64,000 bases of DNA, taken from positions 64,039-128,038 of the forward strand of contig QNGE01001722.1 of assembly GCA_008508345.1 (NCBI GenBank), written 5' to 3'. The translations under genes and the position numbers were made by a program. Source of the DNA: Paragonimus westermani (Eukaryota > Platyhelminthes > Trematoda > Plagiorchiida > Troglotrematidae). Every line of letters begins with the position of its first letter. Position 1 is the stretch's first letter. Of this stretch, positions 1 through 13,998 are shown piece after piece. The notes under the pieces were generated by a model. The model saw nothing but the letters and a program-made list of their open reading frames with translations, had not been told where the DNA came from and searched no databases.

Positions 1-3000
1 GCTTAACTGCGTACGGTTGCTTGTACATTTGCTATGCAAGTTGTGGGACGGTCAGTTCAATGGCATTTCAGGTTTACAATGTATGTTAATGTGAACTGAA
101 CGACCTTGGATTTTTAGTGTTACCAATTTGAATATCTGTTAGGCTCAGTTTGGTTAACGAAGCCAAGCAATTATCGAACGGTTCTAATATCCTTTAGGCA
201 ATGCTTTCAAACTCATGTCGATCTAGGTCTAATTGACTCATACTTCAAGCTCAAATGTTTCCGGCCTGTCTGAATCCGGCCGATCGGTCGCTAACGTTGA
301 TTATGGTTCAGTATTCATCTTCTGTTTGGAAAAAATGATGTAAATATCGCAATCAGTATTCCGTTTATATGTGCTGTTTCTCATATGTTTTGTTTTCCGT
401 CGAACTGTCATATCTGGGCAGTATACACTCATTGTTGATATCCTCGAGTGTCACTTCTCGACAAACTCCGTTTTTTTCTGACAGCGATCATGGGCTCATG
501 ACAAATTACTTCATGTGTTGCTATAATGAACTATTGATGTTTTGTTTAATCCAATCGCTTAGTGAACTTATTCTCGAGTGATTGTCTTTGGAAGGCTAAT
601 TGTTGATTTAAGCACCGATAACAGATAATGTAAATGCACACCTAGTCGAACAAAAGACAACCTACACCTATTGTAGTTGCTCCAGAACTGACGAGTCTAT
701 TCATTACCGCGGTGAAGTTAGGTTGGTTTGTAACAATCACCACATCCCACCTTTTCATTTAACATGTCGACCGTCAATTCACCTTCTTTATGGGTTTGTG
801 GATAGAATTCCTCCGTTCTGTCAATATTTTGCTCGTGTAACTCCTGGCCATGCTCGTGACGCATGCAGTCGAGATGAGAACATCTTGAACCGTTGCTTCC
901 ACCCTGCTCTAAAATCAATATTGCGTTTTTCTAACACACAAGTGCACTCCATCATCACACAACACCTCTTTGTTCAACAATCTCATCCGATGAATGAAAA
1001 CGAGGTTCTGTTGTAGACGGTTTGTCAATCTGGACCACTTAACCTGAATATTAAATTCAGGTTTGCCAGATGGCCTATGACCGTTTACTGGTTCTAGTCC
1101 TAGATCGCTCAAGTGAGCGTACATTTTGATAGTTTCCTAGTTGTTTAAGGCTGAATGACCATAATAGTTGCACTGCTATACGCAATTAGATTTTTACTTA
1201 ACTTCTCAATGAAAACGCACACCGATAAAATCAGAGGAGTGTTACGCGTTTTGGATCCAAAATACACCTCCTCCCAATAGTTACTAGCACAATGGACAAG
1301 GGAAACAAATTGTTTGACAAAAGTCGTAGTCCACTGGTCACTGGACATCTTCCGGCAGACTTCCTGTATGCGTATGTGTGAACAGATTCAAAAACTCGGG
1401 TCATAGTGGCCGGATACTATTTCTTCCGCGGATTTGTTGGAAGTTTTATTTCATTTCCAGAATAAATCTGATTTTTCACTTTTCCAAACCCCATCTAGGA
1501 TACATCAATACGTACTCCTTTGTCAAACTTCTTGTTCTATATTTCAGTATGCTTCCAGCTTAGATCCTATCATTGAGTTTCTTTCTTTGTCTCAGCAAGA
1601 TTAAAAGTTCCACTTTCATACTAGCCCACGGTATGGTTAATCGGCATTGACTGGCTAAACTACCGAGGTCTCAACTCACGCCTTTTGGTTCTAACCATTT
1701 AGATGCACGCAAGATTCGAGCGGTTTGAGTAGAATTGTGAGTAGCGCAACGTAAGCCACTTGGGATAACATAGTTGTGAGAAGTCCTTTAGCTTTGTGCA
1801 CTGTAGCAGGCTAATCCGAAGACGGATGCCGCCAGCCTTGTGAACAGAGGGAGTGAGTACGTAGGACGGTAGCAGTTTGTGGATTTATATCCGAATCTGA
1901 ACGCAAAATGTACCGCTTTGGCATCGTGTTTTGATAGAGTTCTAATGTCAGCTGCATCGGACGTCGTGTGCGGCATGCCACTTCATGACGTTTACAAGCG
2001 CCGGGCAATTTTGACTCTAGTATTTTGACAGCACGATTTTCGGGGCACTGTTCAGTAATGGACTTTCTTTTTGCCTGACGAGACTGTTTACTTCATATAG
2101 TTACGATACGCAGGTGAACGTTAGCGTTTCTTACGGTACCGGATTCTGGTGGTTCGTCAATCTTATTCCAATGGGTTTGTGCACTCTCACGAGATCAAGT
2201 GCAAATCTATTTTTAGATGAACGAACTAGTCAGACACTTTTGAGCTCATGCGCTCGCTTTCTAACATTGATAGTCTAGGTGACGTTTGCTGAATATCTTC
2301 CCTTCTTCTACTTATAGCCTTGCTGGTGTCCTGTGCCTTTCTCATCACCTAATTCAGTGATATTATACTTCGAGCACCGCACACTGGCCAAAGGTTATGC
2401 TGAGTATAAGTGTACCTTGTAACCTAAAACTGATAAATGTTACTTCACCTTTATCATGGGTTTATGTATCGATCACCTGTACATGCTTTTGATAGGCATC
2501 TTAATGTGTTCTTGTGCTACTTGCTTCCACGCATACAGAATTGCCCTTCTCAGATCTGTTGTTCCCGTATTCATTCGGTCTTTGAGTCCAAACGTCTTCT
2601 GTGAAGTTGATTTCAGTTGCTCGAGTAACCCATGATAAGTAGTCCATATCGCGAGACACTGCATGTCTCTCCAAGAATGGATCAGAGTATCAGTATGTTG
2701 AAATATCCTATCACTGTAGCAGTAAACTATCATGATTGTATGCTCTCACAGTAGGTCCTTCTAACGCTGGATATTGAGGGCATAATCATGAGAGACTAAT
2801 TCATCCCTTGCAGTTAACCAGAAACGCCATCAGTTTGTACCATAGGATTGTTCGTCATAATTTTTTCTCATCTTAAATCCGTCACACACACGCCTCTTGA
2901 TGAAATCACGATTAACTAGTCTGCCTTCCAGATTCTAATTGATCGCGGGGTTTTTCGTGTTTGTTGGCCAGGATACCGAGTAAAATGTGACTGTATGCTC

Positions 3001-4321
3001 AGTCTCTTTAAATCAAACGAAGACTAGTGATCGGATGAATGACGGATATGCCTTAAAGGTCACATGGACGATGTTCGTTATCGCAACAACATTAGAAAAC
3101 ACGAGAAACAACAAATTGCTTCACGCGTTCGTTTGAGTCTCGTACATAAATTGGTATCCAGTATCATGCGCCATGTTCTGACCCCGCACGGTCGGTAGGG
3201 TTATAGCACGCTATCTTACAACGGACCACTGTCCCATCACACATATCCCACGTTACAAGAATCTGGTTCCCTTTTCACTAGACACGCTAGATGCCCGTTT
3301 TAGGCTGTGTGAAGGGGTTGAGGGATGCTAGGATAGTCTGAGTCTTCCCCACTTTGATTTGATTGACGAAAACTTGATGAAGTTGAACATAGCATACGCC
3401 TCACCCACATCTAACTGATTTTGTAGTTTACTTGTGGTCACTTTTGGTACTTATTTCACTAATTTGTCAATAACTATACGAGTGTCAAATCAGTTTCACT
3501 CTCATATCGTGTACTGATCATCTCAGCCACTTAGACTCAAAAAATGGGAGCGCTGGGAACCACTTTAGTAAGGTGGACTGTAAACTATAAAATGGACATT
3601 TGATTGTCTTTTAATTTGTTTGAAGAACACCGAAATTGTTGTTAATGTTCAGACGTTATCCACGTGAGCAATTGAGCGTTTGCAAACAAACGGTCGTGGT
3701 TTTTCTGATCCACAACCGTCGGTGACTTCTATTGAAACATTCAACATGTGTTGAAATATTTAAATTATGATTGGGTGAGGAAACTACGTCAGCAGACTTA
3801 ATGCAGTGTGCACACAAGCTCACATAGTGAGCAAGGCTTCAGCTGATTGTGGGGTGAACTTTTTGGACGTACAGTAATTCAGCCAGCAATTCGTTTTTCA
3901 TTGCATTATGTTAATCAGTCAATTAGCGAAACAGACAGAATGTGGATATGGTGCACATATAGTCATACTGGGAAATTATACACCTTGTCTGTAAAATCAT
4001 ACTCAAGTCTGTGAAAAATTGCACCTCATGAAACTGAAAAAGTATCACATTTTAAGAGCCCTACAACGAACAGTCGTAAGTGTGTATCTAGTTTCAAGTC
4101 TTATTAATGTGATCAATTTAAGGCAGCTTAAGGCTGCTAGTGGTAACCATCAATCGCGCAGCTGTGAATCAGAATCCCGTCTGCTCTGACGCTCCTGTTT
4201 CACCTTACACAATCTGACAGTGTTCAGCTTGCAATTGACCATGCAGGCATCTTTTTGCGTAACATAAAAACTTGTTATTATCTTGTTTGATTCACACATC
4301 CGATGTTTTTGTCGTTTCTAG
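1..4321. other. Sequence upstream of the first visible GCN1 exon, probably intron
   Basis: No exon, RNA gene or recognisable transposon was found here. It ends in a good acceptor (TTTCTAG at 4315-4321) serving the next exon, so at least its right part should be intron of GCN1. The short ORFs (longest about 97 codons, near 723-1016) lack splice context and have no recognisable motif. The preceding GCN1 exon was searched for by eye and not seen, so the gene probably continues left of the window through an intron longer than 4.3 kb. Confidence 0.6.
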
Positions 4322-4576
4322 TTGGTCAACTATATAGATACTTTGATCGTGCCTATTCGCCGCACTCTATGTGACAAACTTCCAGAAATACGACGCTCCG
4401 GAGCGCGTACGTTTGAGCTTCTGTACAATACATTGGGCGTACGGTTGTTGGACAGCATTTTGCCAGATCTGCTTGCACAGCTCGATGATACAGAGGCCAA
4501 TCCCTACGTTTTGGACGGTATCCGGCAACTACTCGTGGTCAAGGGCAAGGCGGTTATGCCGTATCTAGTCCCAAAG
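4322..4576 (+). CDS. GCN1: GCN1 exon 1 of those visible (HEAT repeats)
   Basis: This 255-nt, phase 0-0 exon encodes 85 residues, from LVNYIDTLIVP to KAVMPYLVPK. It opens after TTTCTAG and closes at AAG|GTGAGA. The LVP-x-RR-x-LCD and QLDDTE blocks and the closing LVPK match the conserved GCN1 helices just before the SSVAGDALTR block. The first codon is TTG, so it is an internal exon and not a start. Confidence 0.93.
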
Positions 4577-7500
4577 GTGAGAGTGGACGTTGGTGTGTTG
4601 TGTCTGGAAGCAGTTAAGGATACATAATTTGAGAACAATTTATGTGCGACTGGTAAACGATATTTATTGCTGACGTATTTCTGACTCTGCTAAGTGACCC
4701 CGCTTTAGATTTACGGTTGCTTAAAGCGGACACTACCTGAACGACTGCTTGTTCTCGAAGTTAGTTTGCGGGCATCAATGACTAAGTTTCTGAAGAGTAA
4801 AGAATTAAGTTGACTTACTGTTAAAAATGAAGGCGTCATAATCAGAACAAATGTAGTCTAGTAATTGTTTTCGTTTCGTTCATGTTCGGAGGGGGGACAG
4901 TAAACTTGTCAATTGAAACTTCCATCCACCCAGCTTTGTTGCCACGGGACTGACGTCCATGAGTTCTTTGATTTGGTAATGCATCCTATGACAGGGAATA
5001 CACGATATTTCTCTAACCCATTTCTTTATCCATGCTCAGTGCGTAACCCATGATATCCATATCGCAAAAGTTTGCTCTCTGTTCCACGTGATTGCGCTGT
5101 TCATCGTGATTTTTATCTGTTGCGTTTTTGCCTCTCCGCACTACCCGTGAAAAAACGTTCCATTTGGTATGAAAAAATGTTCGCTATCATTTTATGGATA
5201 TTGTCCCATGTAGGCTGGAGACTATTAGGCCGACTCGATCTCAACTGGATGATAAGTGGCCTAGGATTTAGTGTACGAATAATGCATTACTTAATTACTT
5301 TACCGAAGGTATACGAACCTTATTGAATTAGGTTACCTATGTACGCGGTTGATATGAAATGTTGAACGCATATTCAATATACGAAGTTCCACTACAAGAC
5401 TTGGACATTCCAAACTTTGTCTTCCTAACGTCCAACAGGTTGTTTGAGATTGTGAACAGTTTCACCCAACTACTACCCACTTACCAGCTTACAGTATTAC
5501 TGAATCGGCACCTCTGTAACTAACAAAGCCACGCGTTGCTTTTACCTGTCTTCGCCGCCTGTGGCTCCTGAAAAACGTGTAAAGTTGTCTTTGAAAGGAG
5601 GGTATGTAGTCCTTGTTATATGTGTGGCTTATCCTCCTCTTTGACGGGGAACTTAGGCTGTTTACGACGCGTATGTGAACGGATCCATTTTGTTCGACTG
5701 TCGTTTCCACCGATTAACCCGTATCAAGTAGGTCAGTGCACCCTGCGTATCCACTGTGTTTCCAACACCGGGCTCTATAAAACGAAGAAAATTGTAAGAT
5801 GGTAGCGTGACGACGCTGTCATATGTTCCCGAGACCCTAATAGTGTCGTCGTACACTCGTCGGTAGCCGTTGTCTTCTAGGATGCGAATTTCATCACCGT
5901 TAACTTGCTGATTGAAAACACAATCCGACATTGTAGCGTACCATGAGTAATTGTTATATTCAATTTTTCTGCCGCTTCTTATGGGTTATATTTTTGTTTC
6001 AGACCTTTCTTCACTACTCTAGTAGCGAGTAATCGTATGATTACTCTGTTGTTCGATTCAGGGTTGAATACGTGTGTGACCATCGTTAGAACTGGTTGAA
6101 AGTCTACCTCAGCCTCTCTATTGAGGCCTCAGAAAGATGGAACTGGTTCCATGCTGCAGCTATCTCCCTCATACACGTCACAAGACGTATGTTCGCAGTT
6201 TGTGGTAACGACACTGACAACTTGCCACCAGCGTCTCATTGGCTCCAATCTGCACACACGTGTCAGTAAATTTAAACAGTAAATCCCTTGTAGCTTAAAA
6301 TGTTAATCTTAGCTTTTGCTCTCTTTTTCGGACAGTGCTGTATAATGCAGTCGTCAGATACGAACGGTCTCTTATGACGATCATACGTAGAGAAGGTCGA
6401 CGACCTAGCCAGATGACGATTCGTCATTCGTATCTACTCCCATAGTTTCCTAAATGTTAACAGTTCTATCATGATTTCTGCCGTTGCCAATCCGAATAAT
6501 TCATTCTTGTCTGCTCTCTTTTTTTGGCATTGCTCATCCATTTATGGTAATCCGTTTATCTTTTCAGCTGATCTATCCAACTGTGAATGTCAAAGTATTC
6601 GCGTATTTAGCGTCGGTGGCTGGCGATGCGCTGACTCGTCAGTTAAATCGTATTCTCCCGGCACTACTCACTACCGTGTCACAGCTCAATGGCCAACCGG
6701 ATGAGGAGGAGGTTAGTAATGTGTACAGCAAGCCTCTACTTTTTGTGGAAGTTTTGACTGTTCTATCCGACACGGAGTTCTGTGGTCTAGTTAGCTATCA
6801 AGATGTATACATGTGTAATGTTTATAATGTTATTTTCTCAAAACTATCACTTCCTTCTTTATTTATCCAACACGCGTTTTAGATTGTATTAACCGAATTT
6901 CAGGTGATGCTATTTTTCTTAGCTCCTACCTGTAGATTACAATTTTAATTGTATTACCTACCTCGTTTATGTTTGAATTCGCATTACAAAAACCTAGCAG
7001 AAATGGTTACATGCTTGTTTGTCTTCGATTTGAAAGTATTGATTATAGGTGTTCCTTTCTCTTCTATACCTCTTTTCTCTTATCATATATCGATAGGATT
7101 TGCTCCATTGTGCTTCAGTACTAATTTGTATCCACGATGCGGGTGGTATTCGCTATGTATTCAACACGTTGCTCTCCGGTCTTGTGCTCGGTGGGACTTC
7201 AAGTGCACCATCAGTTCCAAATCAGGTGACTCCGGGAACGCTGAACTATCGCCTGGCATGTTTGCGTTTGCTAAATGCCTACTTGGAAGTTAGCTACGAA
7301 TCGGCAGATGATTCAGTGGAAGTCACAAGTGCCGAATCTACTCAAAAAGATGCTGAACCGACGAACAGTGAAAACGATGATGAGAGTGATGATGATGACT
7401 ATAGTTCCGAAGACTATAGCGATGACGCGGATGAAAGTGAGGACGTGGAAACAGATTCGGACATGGACAATGTTGTGAACGACGATGAGGAGGAAGTTCC

Positions 7501-10500
7501 GGATGTTAAGGGGACTGTCAGCAAAATTCTTCGTGAATTCTATCCAGTCGCACTTCGGAACGTTTGTCGCTTGTTATCTTCGCAAAATGAAGCCACCTTA
7601 ATTCATTGTTGGAAATGTTTAGAATCACTTTTCAAGGTAAGTTGATGTGTGATGTGTCTTTTCCTTCCTGTTCCATTTATATGTTGTGTGCACTTGAAGC
7701 GTTGCAAATTCTCGTGTGTTTAATGAATGTTTATCTGACGTCGATACACATCGGCTTTCTGCCTCATGAGCACGTTTTGTTCTGATCAATCTTTATCTTT
7801 ACGAATGACTATAACTTTACATTGTTCACTCGACCGATATTTGTTGGTTGCTTGCGCAGCTGATATGAGTAAACTGGTAGTTTGAATTGCTTTCCGAGGT
7901 ACGCCTCGTACATTAGGAAAGTGGACCTTGAACTTTGACAAACAACTGTTCTGTGTGATAGCATCGGAGGGTACTTGAAAGATCACTTGATTAATTCCGT
8001 CTGGCCCAAGAGACAAGGTGTTGCTGCGCCTTTGAAATTATCCTGTAATTCCTCAGGAGTAGGGAATCTTTTGGCTATTTAATACCATCATGATTGAGCA
8101 AACTGTTGAAAATATCCGTCTTCATACCCATCTTTCATTTGCTGTTATACGCCTCTCAAGATGCAATGCCGATGTCTTCATATCACACTTGTGCCGAAGT
8201 AGTCTTCCGTACGATGAGTTCGGTAGCTCACTCACTATACAGCGTGCCTTAGAAGATTCTGCTGCCTTCCATCCAGTTCACATCACCCAGGCATTATAAC
8301 AGTGAATGCATTTTCGGTCACACAAACGTTCCATTCTATCCCGATGGTCAAGCCCCATCAAGTTCTATAATCTGGCATTATAATCAGAACTTGATTTATG
8401 CGTTATTTTTAATTTTGCAAGGTGGTGACATTTTGTAACATTTGCATTTCGGCAAAATGTCTTTTAGAGTATTCATTCTGCGTACCGATGTCTTTAATAG
8501 AATGATAGACGGTCGTTTGGTCTTGTTATGCACAGGTCATCACGGGCTGAAAAATCGTAAGCAAAAACGTGAGTTAAAGCAATGACACTAAGTCTGAAAT
8601 TGACATGATAAGCCTATTTGAGACGGAAATTACTGCAGTATATCGCACAACAGCAACAAATGGTTGACACTGCAAAGCTAAAAACTGTTTGACCTGAGTG
8701 GAATTATTACACATAACAAAACGTTTATCTATGTACAACTAGCTTGGTCATACAAGGGCAGCACGTGTTCATTTGCAGATTCATCGACAGCTAGATCAGG
8801 TGTATGCTGGGCTGTGACAGCCGTGTTCCTGATACCCACTACAGATCCCGACCGTATAGTCGGTAGCGCTATCCTTAGCTTATCCGGGGATAACTGTTAA
8901 CGAGCTACCGCCATGGTAACACACATTTGGCGGCATCCGAATCCGATCAGCCTGTCATAGTGACCGAAGCCAAAGGACGCCTGCGCTTAGCCATCACTGA
9001 AATTGGCTTGCGCTGCACCAATTGCAGTTCCACCAACACACCACATATCCAGTGTAAACCCGAAGGAATAAGACCGGGAGATGTGCCAGTGGGGTCTTTG
9101 TGTCCAGCCGGCCAATGCTGGTTTGCCAGTTGATTGGCTAATAAGGAAAGGAAACTCTTATCTCTCGGAAATTACACAGAGAGAGGCTGCAATGACGAGA
9201 TCTACACTAAGGAGAAGATTTGTGAAGTGTAATACAAGAAGCGTTGCAGTGTAGGAGTGCAGGTTAGTGCATCCCAAAGAAGATGGGGTTGAAAAGCAAA
9301 ATTCTCACTGAACTATGAAAAGCCAGGCAGACCATTCATCATACAATACATCAACAAAGCCGGAGAAAAGAATGGGTAGAAGACCACAGACACTCAGGTT
9401 TCTGAAAAGAAGAGCGGATTAATTGTCAATGACCACGATGTTGGCCGATGCAGTCATTAACAGAAGTAGAATAGGTATACCGATATGACCTACCTGAGCC
9501 TAGCGTACTCGCCGCCTCTTCGCCGACGGGGTACTATGAGTACGTTGGTGACCTACCAGCCCCAAACGGCCAGCGCATTCGCGGCCGCACACATCACAAC
9601 GCCATATAGTCACGTCACCGCGACCTATGGCACCGATGGTTCCTTTGCGTACCGCACGCTTCCGCTCGCGACCACGCAATAGTTGCTCGTTGAACGCTCG
9701 GACGCCCGCCCGAACCGTATTCCTCCAGGCCGTCCGGTTCAACGCCAAATCTTCCCAACATCTAAAATCAATGTTACAACGTGAAAGACTTACCTGCACA
9801 ACATCCTGGTACCTCCGCTTCTGGCCACCGGGATTTCGCTTACCTGACTTCACTTGTCCGTACAGTAACTGCTTCGGGATACGGTCATCGCCCATCCGAC
9901 GGACGTGACCGAGCCAACGGAGCTGGTTCAGCATCAACATGGCTTCCATCCCGTCCATGTCCGCTCGCCGCATTACCTCAGTGTTCGGAATCATGTCCGA
10001 CCACCGAATACCCAAGATGCGCCTCAGACACTGAACATGGAAACGGCTCAAATAGCTCACGTTCCGCTGATACAGTGTCCACGTCTCACTGCCGTACAGC
10101 AGGATAGACAGCACCATTGAGCGGTAGACACACAGCTTTGTGACCATCTTCTTGCTATGATTCTTTCAGACATGCCTTTCAAGACGTCCGAAAGCAGCGC
10201 TAGTCTTCGCCACACGCGCTCTCGGCCCGCGGTCCACGGACAAATCTGTCGACAAGTTGCTACCAGAGTGGCGAAAATCCCTGCACCCATTCACTGTCTC
10301 CAGCGATGCGAATTTGGATTGGAGGTACACGAGCAACGCCTCCACCAGGAGAAGGCTGAAAGAGGGAAAACGTCTTACCTGTGTTGGTGTCCAATCCAAG
10401 CTTCGATGCTGCCGAAGCGAAGGCTGTCATCTGCGAACAGAAGCGTGCGTATCGTGGAGGTCTGTAGCCGGGTTGGGACGCCGGAACATCGGATATTCAA

Positions 10501-13500
10501 CAGCCGCCCGTCCGTCCGGTACTCCACCTCAACTCCATCCATGGCAGTCAAATATAAGGTAAATAGGGCTGCTTCACGCCAGTGACGATGTCAAAATCAT
10601 CAGAGGTCGATCCACACGATTTCATGTCCGCATGCAACAATCTAACCATATTGACCAACATACCTGGATATCCAAACTTACCAACCACCGTCCACAGCGC
10701 CTAGCAGCTCACGGAATCGAACGCCTTGGTGAAGTCCGCGAACAAGGCATGCAGGGGCTGATTACGTTCCCGGCACTTCTCCTGAAGCTGTCGAGCATCA
10801 AACACCAGGTCGATAGTACTCCGACTCGACCGGAATCCACACTGCTCCTCGGGAACATTTACCTCCAAAGCGTTCGCATTCAGTCGGTTCAGGAGGATTC
10901 TGGCAAGTACCTTGCCTGCACAGCTCAACAGGCTGATACCTCGGTAACTGTCGGCGCATCGCTTGCTTCCCTTGTCTTTGAACAAGGGTACCGTAAGGGT
11001 GTCCTTGAAGTCTTGTGGCATCGCCTCGTGATCTCAAATGGAGTGAACCAACTGGAGCAAAGCGCGTTCCAACGCCGACCCTCCACTCTTTAGGATCTCA
11101 CCTGGCAGCCCATCCTCGCCTGCAGCCTTCCCGTTGCGCAGTTGGCCAATCGCCCTCTGCAACTCCAGCAAATCTGGGGCGAGAGCAAGTGAACATTTGA
11201 TGTCCTGTTGCGGCAGGCTGTTCACAGCTATTCAATCAATTGTAGCGAGGCGGTTAATCAGGCTGCCGAAGTGTTTGCGGCATATTCTCTGATGTCCTCC
11301 GGCTTGCTGCAAGAATAGCCGGTGTCCATGTCTATCAATGCTCTAGTAGACTGCATAGATGGATAGAAGATCGCTTTGAGTGAATCATAGAACTCCTTGT
11401 GTCGCCGACGATCTGCGAAACCCTGCATGCGCTCGCCCTGTTTCCTCCACCAGTTGTCCTTAATTTTGCGAACACGCTCGGCCAGTTGACGGCGGACACT
11501 CCAGAACCTAGCCTTCTTCGCTCCATTGGACGTATCCATTGTGGATGTGGCGAACGCGGCATTCTTCTCTCGTACCAAGTTGGAGATAGCCACGTTGTCA
11601 ACGAACCAGTCCGGCCGTTCCTTGCGCTCCACAGCGGTCGCCTCAGTGGCTGCTTCTGTAATCTGTTTCTTGAGTTACTGCCACAAACCTTCGGGGGTAT
11701 TGGATACAGGAGCGTTTTGCAGACGGGCAACGACTGCTCGTTGGAAGGCAGTCTTCGTCTCCCAGTTCTCCAACCTTCTGATATCCAACTTCTGCCGTTG
11801 TCTCAAAGATCTACAATGAAAAGGCTTGCGTACATGAATAAACAATTTGGTCCTGACCGGCCTATAATCTGTGCTACATTCGGCGCCGCGCATCACTCGC
11901 GTGATGTTCACCTCACGAATGTCGCGCTACCGCACAATCACATAGTCAAGCAAATGATTAGGATCGCTTCGTGGATGATTCCACGTCGTGGTTTCGCTCG
12001 CATCCAGTTGGAATCGGGTCTTCGTGATAGGCAGCTCGTGAGTAGCACACAGGTGCAGCAGACGATCACTGTTCTCGTTTGCTGAACCAATGCCGTAGGA
12101 TCCGAGGTCTCCCGGCCAAGCTACCGAGTCGGGCCCAACTCTAGCGTTCAAGTCGCCCAGAACAAACAGTCCGTCACTCACTGGCGCCGACCGGATTGTA
12201 GTAGACAACTGGTCACAGAACCGGTCATTTGTATCATCAACATGACGCATAGTTGGGCCATAAACACTAATAAATGTAGCAGGCGCATCGACAGCATTCG
12301 AGGGCTACTGCCGTGCAGTTTGCCTACCATCAAAGCATTGATGCGATCAGCAGCTGCAAAACAGACACCATGCTCCCGAACACCGTCTGTCGGGTAGCCT
12401 ATCCAGTAAAAAGTGTACCCGGCGCCTGCTTCCCGCAACTTACCTTGGTCTGCAAGCCTTGTCTCACTCAAGGCTGCTACGTCGATTCCATACCGCCGCA
12501 GTTCCATCGCGATCAGGGCGGTGCGTCGTTCCGGCCGTTCTGTGGCGCTGCATCGATCCAGCAGAGTGCGCACGTTCCACGTCCCAATCGTAAGCGTCTT
12601 GCGTCCCCGGGCCTGTCTCCAGTTGGTCTTCTCGGCACTGAAACCTAGTTGAGCATTATCTGCTCGGGGGCTCGTGATTGGGGGGACGTATGAGGGTGAG
12701 TGTTTGGCATTAGCATGTTTTCGCCTATCCACCCTGCCATGTACAGCAGATAGGGCGACCCGGTTTATCCTGCGCGATGGCCGATGCAGTATACTATTTG
12801 ATTTAGTTTGTATCATTATCATTGTGAGTATGGGCTTCGGATACTGCCAGGACGCCCAGACCTGTGCAGGAGAGCGATTAGGGCCCTCAACCAAAGCCTT
12901 TGGCTAAAAAGCCTGAACCGCAAGGCAGCAGCTGTCACACACACACACGCAGACGCGACAGGATCAACCACCAAGGAGAGGATCGACGGCGATATCAAAA
13001 CAAATCCATCACTCACAGGAACAGTAATACTGTACAGACGATTCTAGCAGGCAGATATATAGTCAGTCCAGGCAAAAACAAGCGTCTTGCCCAACGAAGC
13101 CACAACACACGTTCACCACGCACAACGAACGCATCTGCTTTTTGTCTGGCTGCCACCCTTTGGCCAATCTGACAAGGTTGAACCTGCAAGGACCGAAGTC
13201 CCAGTCAGCACAGCCCTCCGGATCAAAACAGCACGCAAGCCTGACCACCACGCCAAGGTAGCAGAAAAGGTCAGGAACAATGTCACACGCACACACAGGC
13301 AGCAGCATCTGAAGACTGCTCGCTTATATACACCTAGTACGATGGACTAACGTGGATTCAGCTACTGTCACTTCGAGGAAGTACGTCGTAGTGGCTAGAT
13401 ATCTGATCGTTCTTGTGTGACTGTTCATACTACCGGTGAACCGGTTGGTTTTTCATCAGCGTTTTCTAGGTCACCTCGTCACCATTGAGGTCGTTCAAAA

Positions 13501-13957
13501 CGCTTACACAACAGCATTGTGTAATGCTTTCAAGGCGCTCTAGTAACTCAGTATCTAGATGATGCCTGTCCATCTTTTTCACAAACAGGTGGTTGATGGT
13601 CATCTCATACGAGCATTCTGTCCACAGTTCCTTGTATACACATACCTATATGTACCCACATACGTGTATTGCTTATGAGTAGTTTGGCAGATTTTCTATG
13701 TTCAACAGTGGTATTGGTTGATTCCAGTGTGAAATGTTTGACAACTCCTGCCGAGGCAATCTCTTCCTTGGATCATTTGGTGCATTCCATATGAAACCGT
13801 TGGATGAGTAGGTAACAGAGTTCAAATGTGAAACTTCTCAGTTCGTGACGTGGCTTCTTGGCTCACCTGGTAGAGCTTTTGCTGTACTTGGATATACTGT
13901 TTCTATCGCTCATTCGAATCCAACCGAAGCCCTGATTTTTCACAATTAGGTCTCATC

Positions 13958-13998
<41 letters not shown>

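Larger units (their letters stand above)
9500..13340 (-). mobile_element. RTE-like non-LTR retrotransposon (LINE), nearly full length, inactive
   Basis: Read on the minus strand from about 13340 to 9500. A 5' part of uncertain coding content is followed by an AP-type endonuclease (12894-11927) with TIGTWNVRTLLD, ALSETRL, GDLNARVG and a late HLLDYVIV block. A linker follows (11730-11258). The reverse transcriptase (about 11225-10400) has NGKAAGEDGLPGE, PVxLFKDKGS-like and YRGISLL blocks, motif A FADFTKAFDS and motif C FADDS (about 10423-10437). An intact C-terminal ORF (10147-9500) has YGSETWTL and RWLGHVRRM blocks and ends in a C2H2 finger. Several frame changes separate these parts and motif B is shortened near 10560-10580, so it cannot be active. 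The clade call is by motif only. Confidence 0.88.

Noticed and set aside
11399..12085. 228-codon plus-strand ORF
   Set aside because: Shadow frame on the opposite strand of the LINE.
13852..13931. Functional tRNA gene
   Set aside because: Acceptor and D stems pair, but T and anticodon arms do not; better explained as a SINE or pseudogene.
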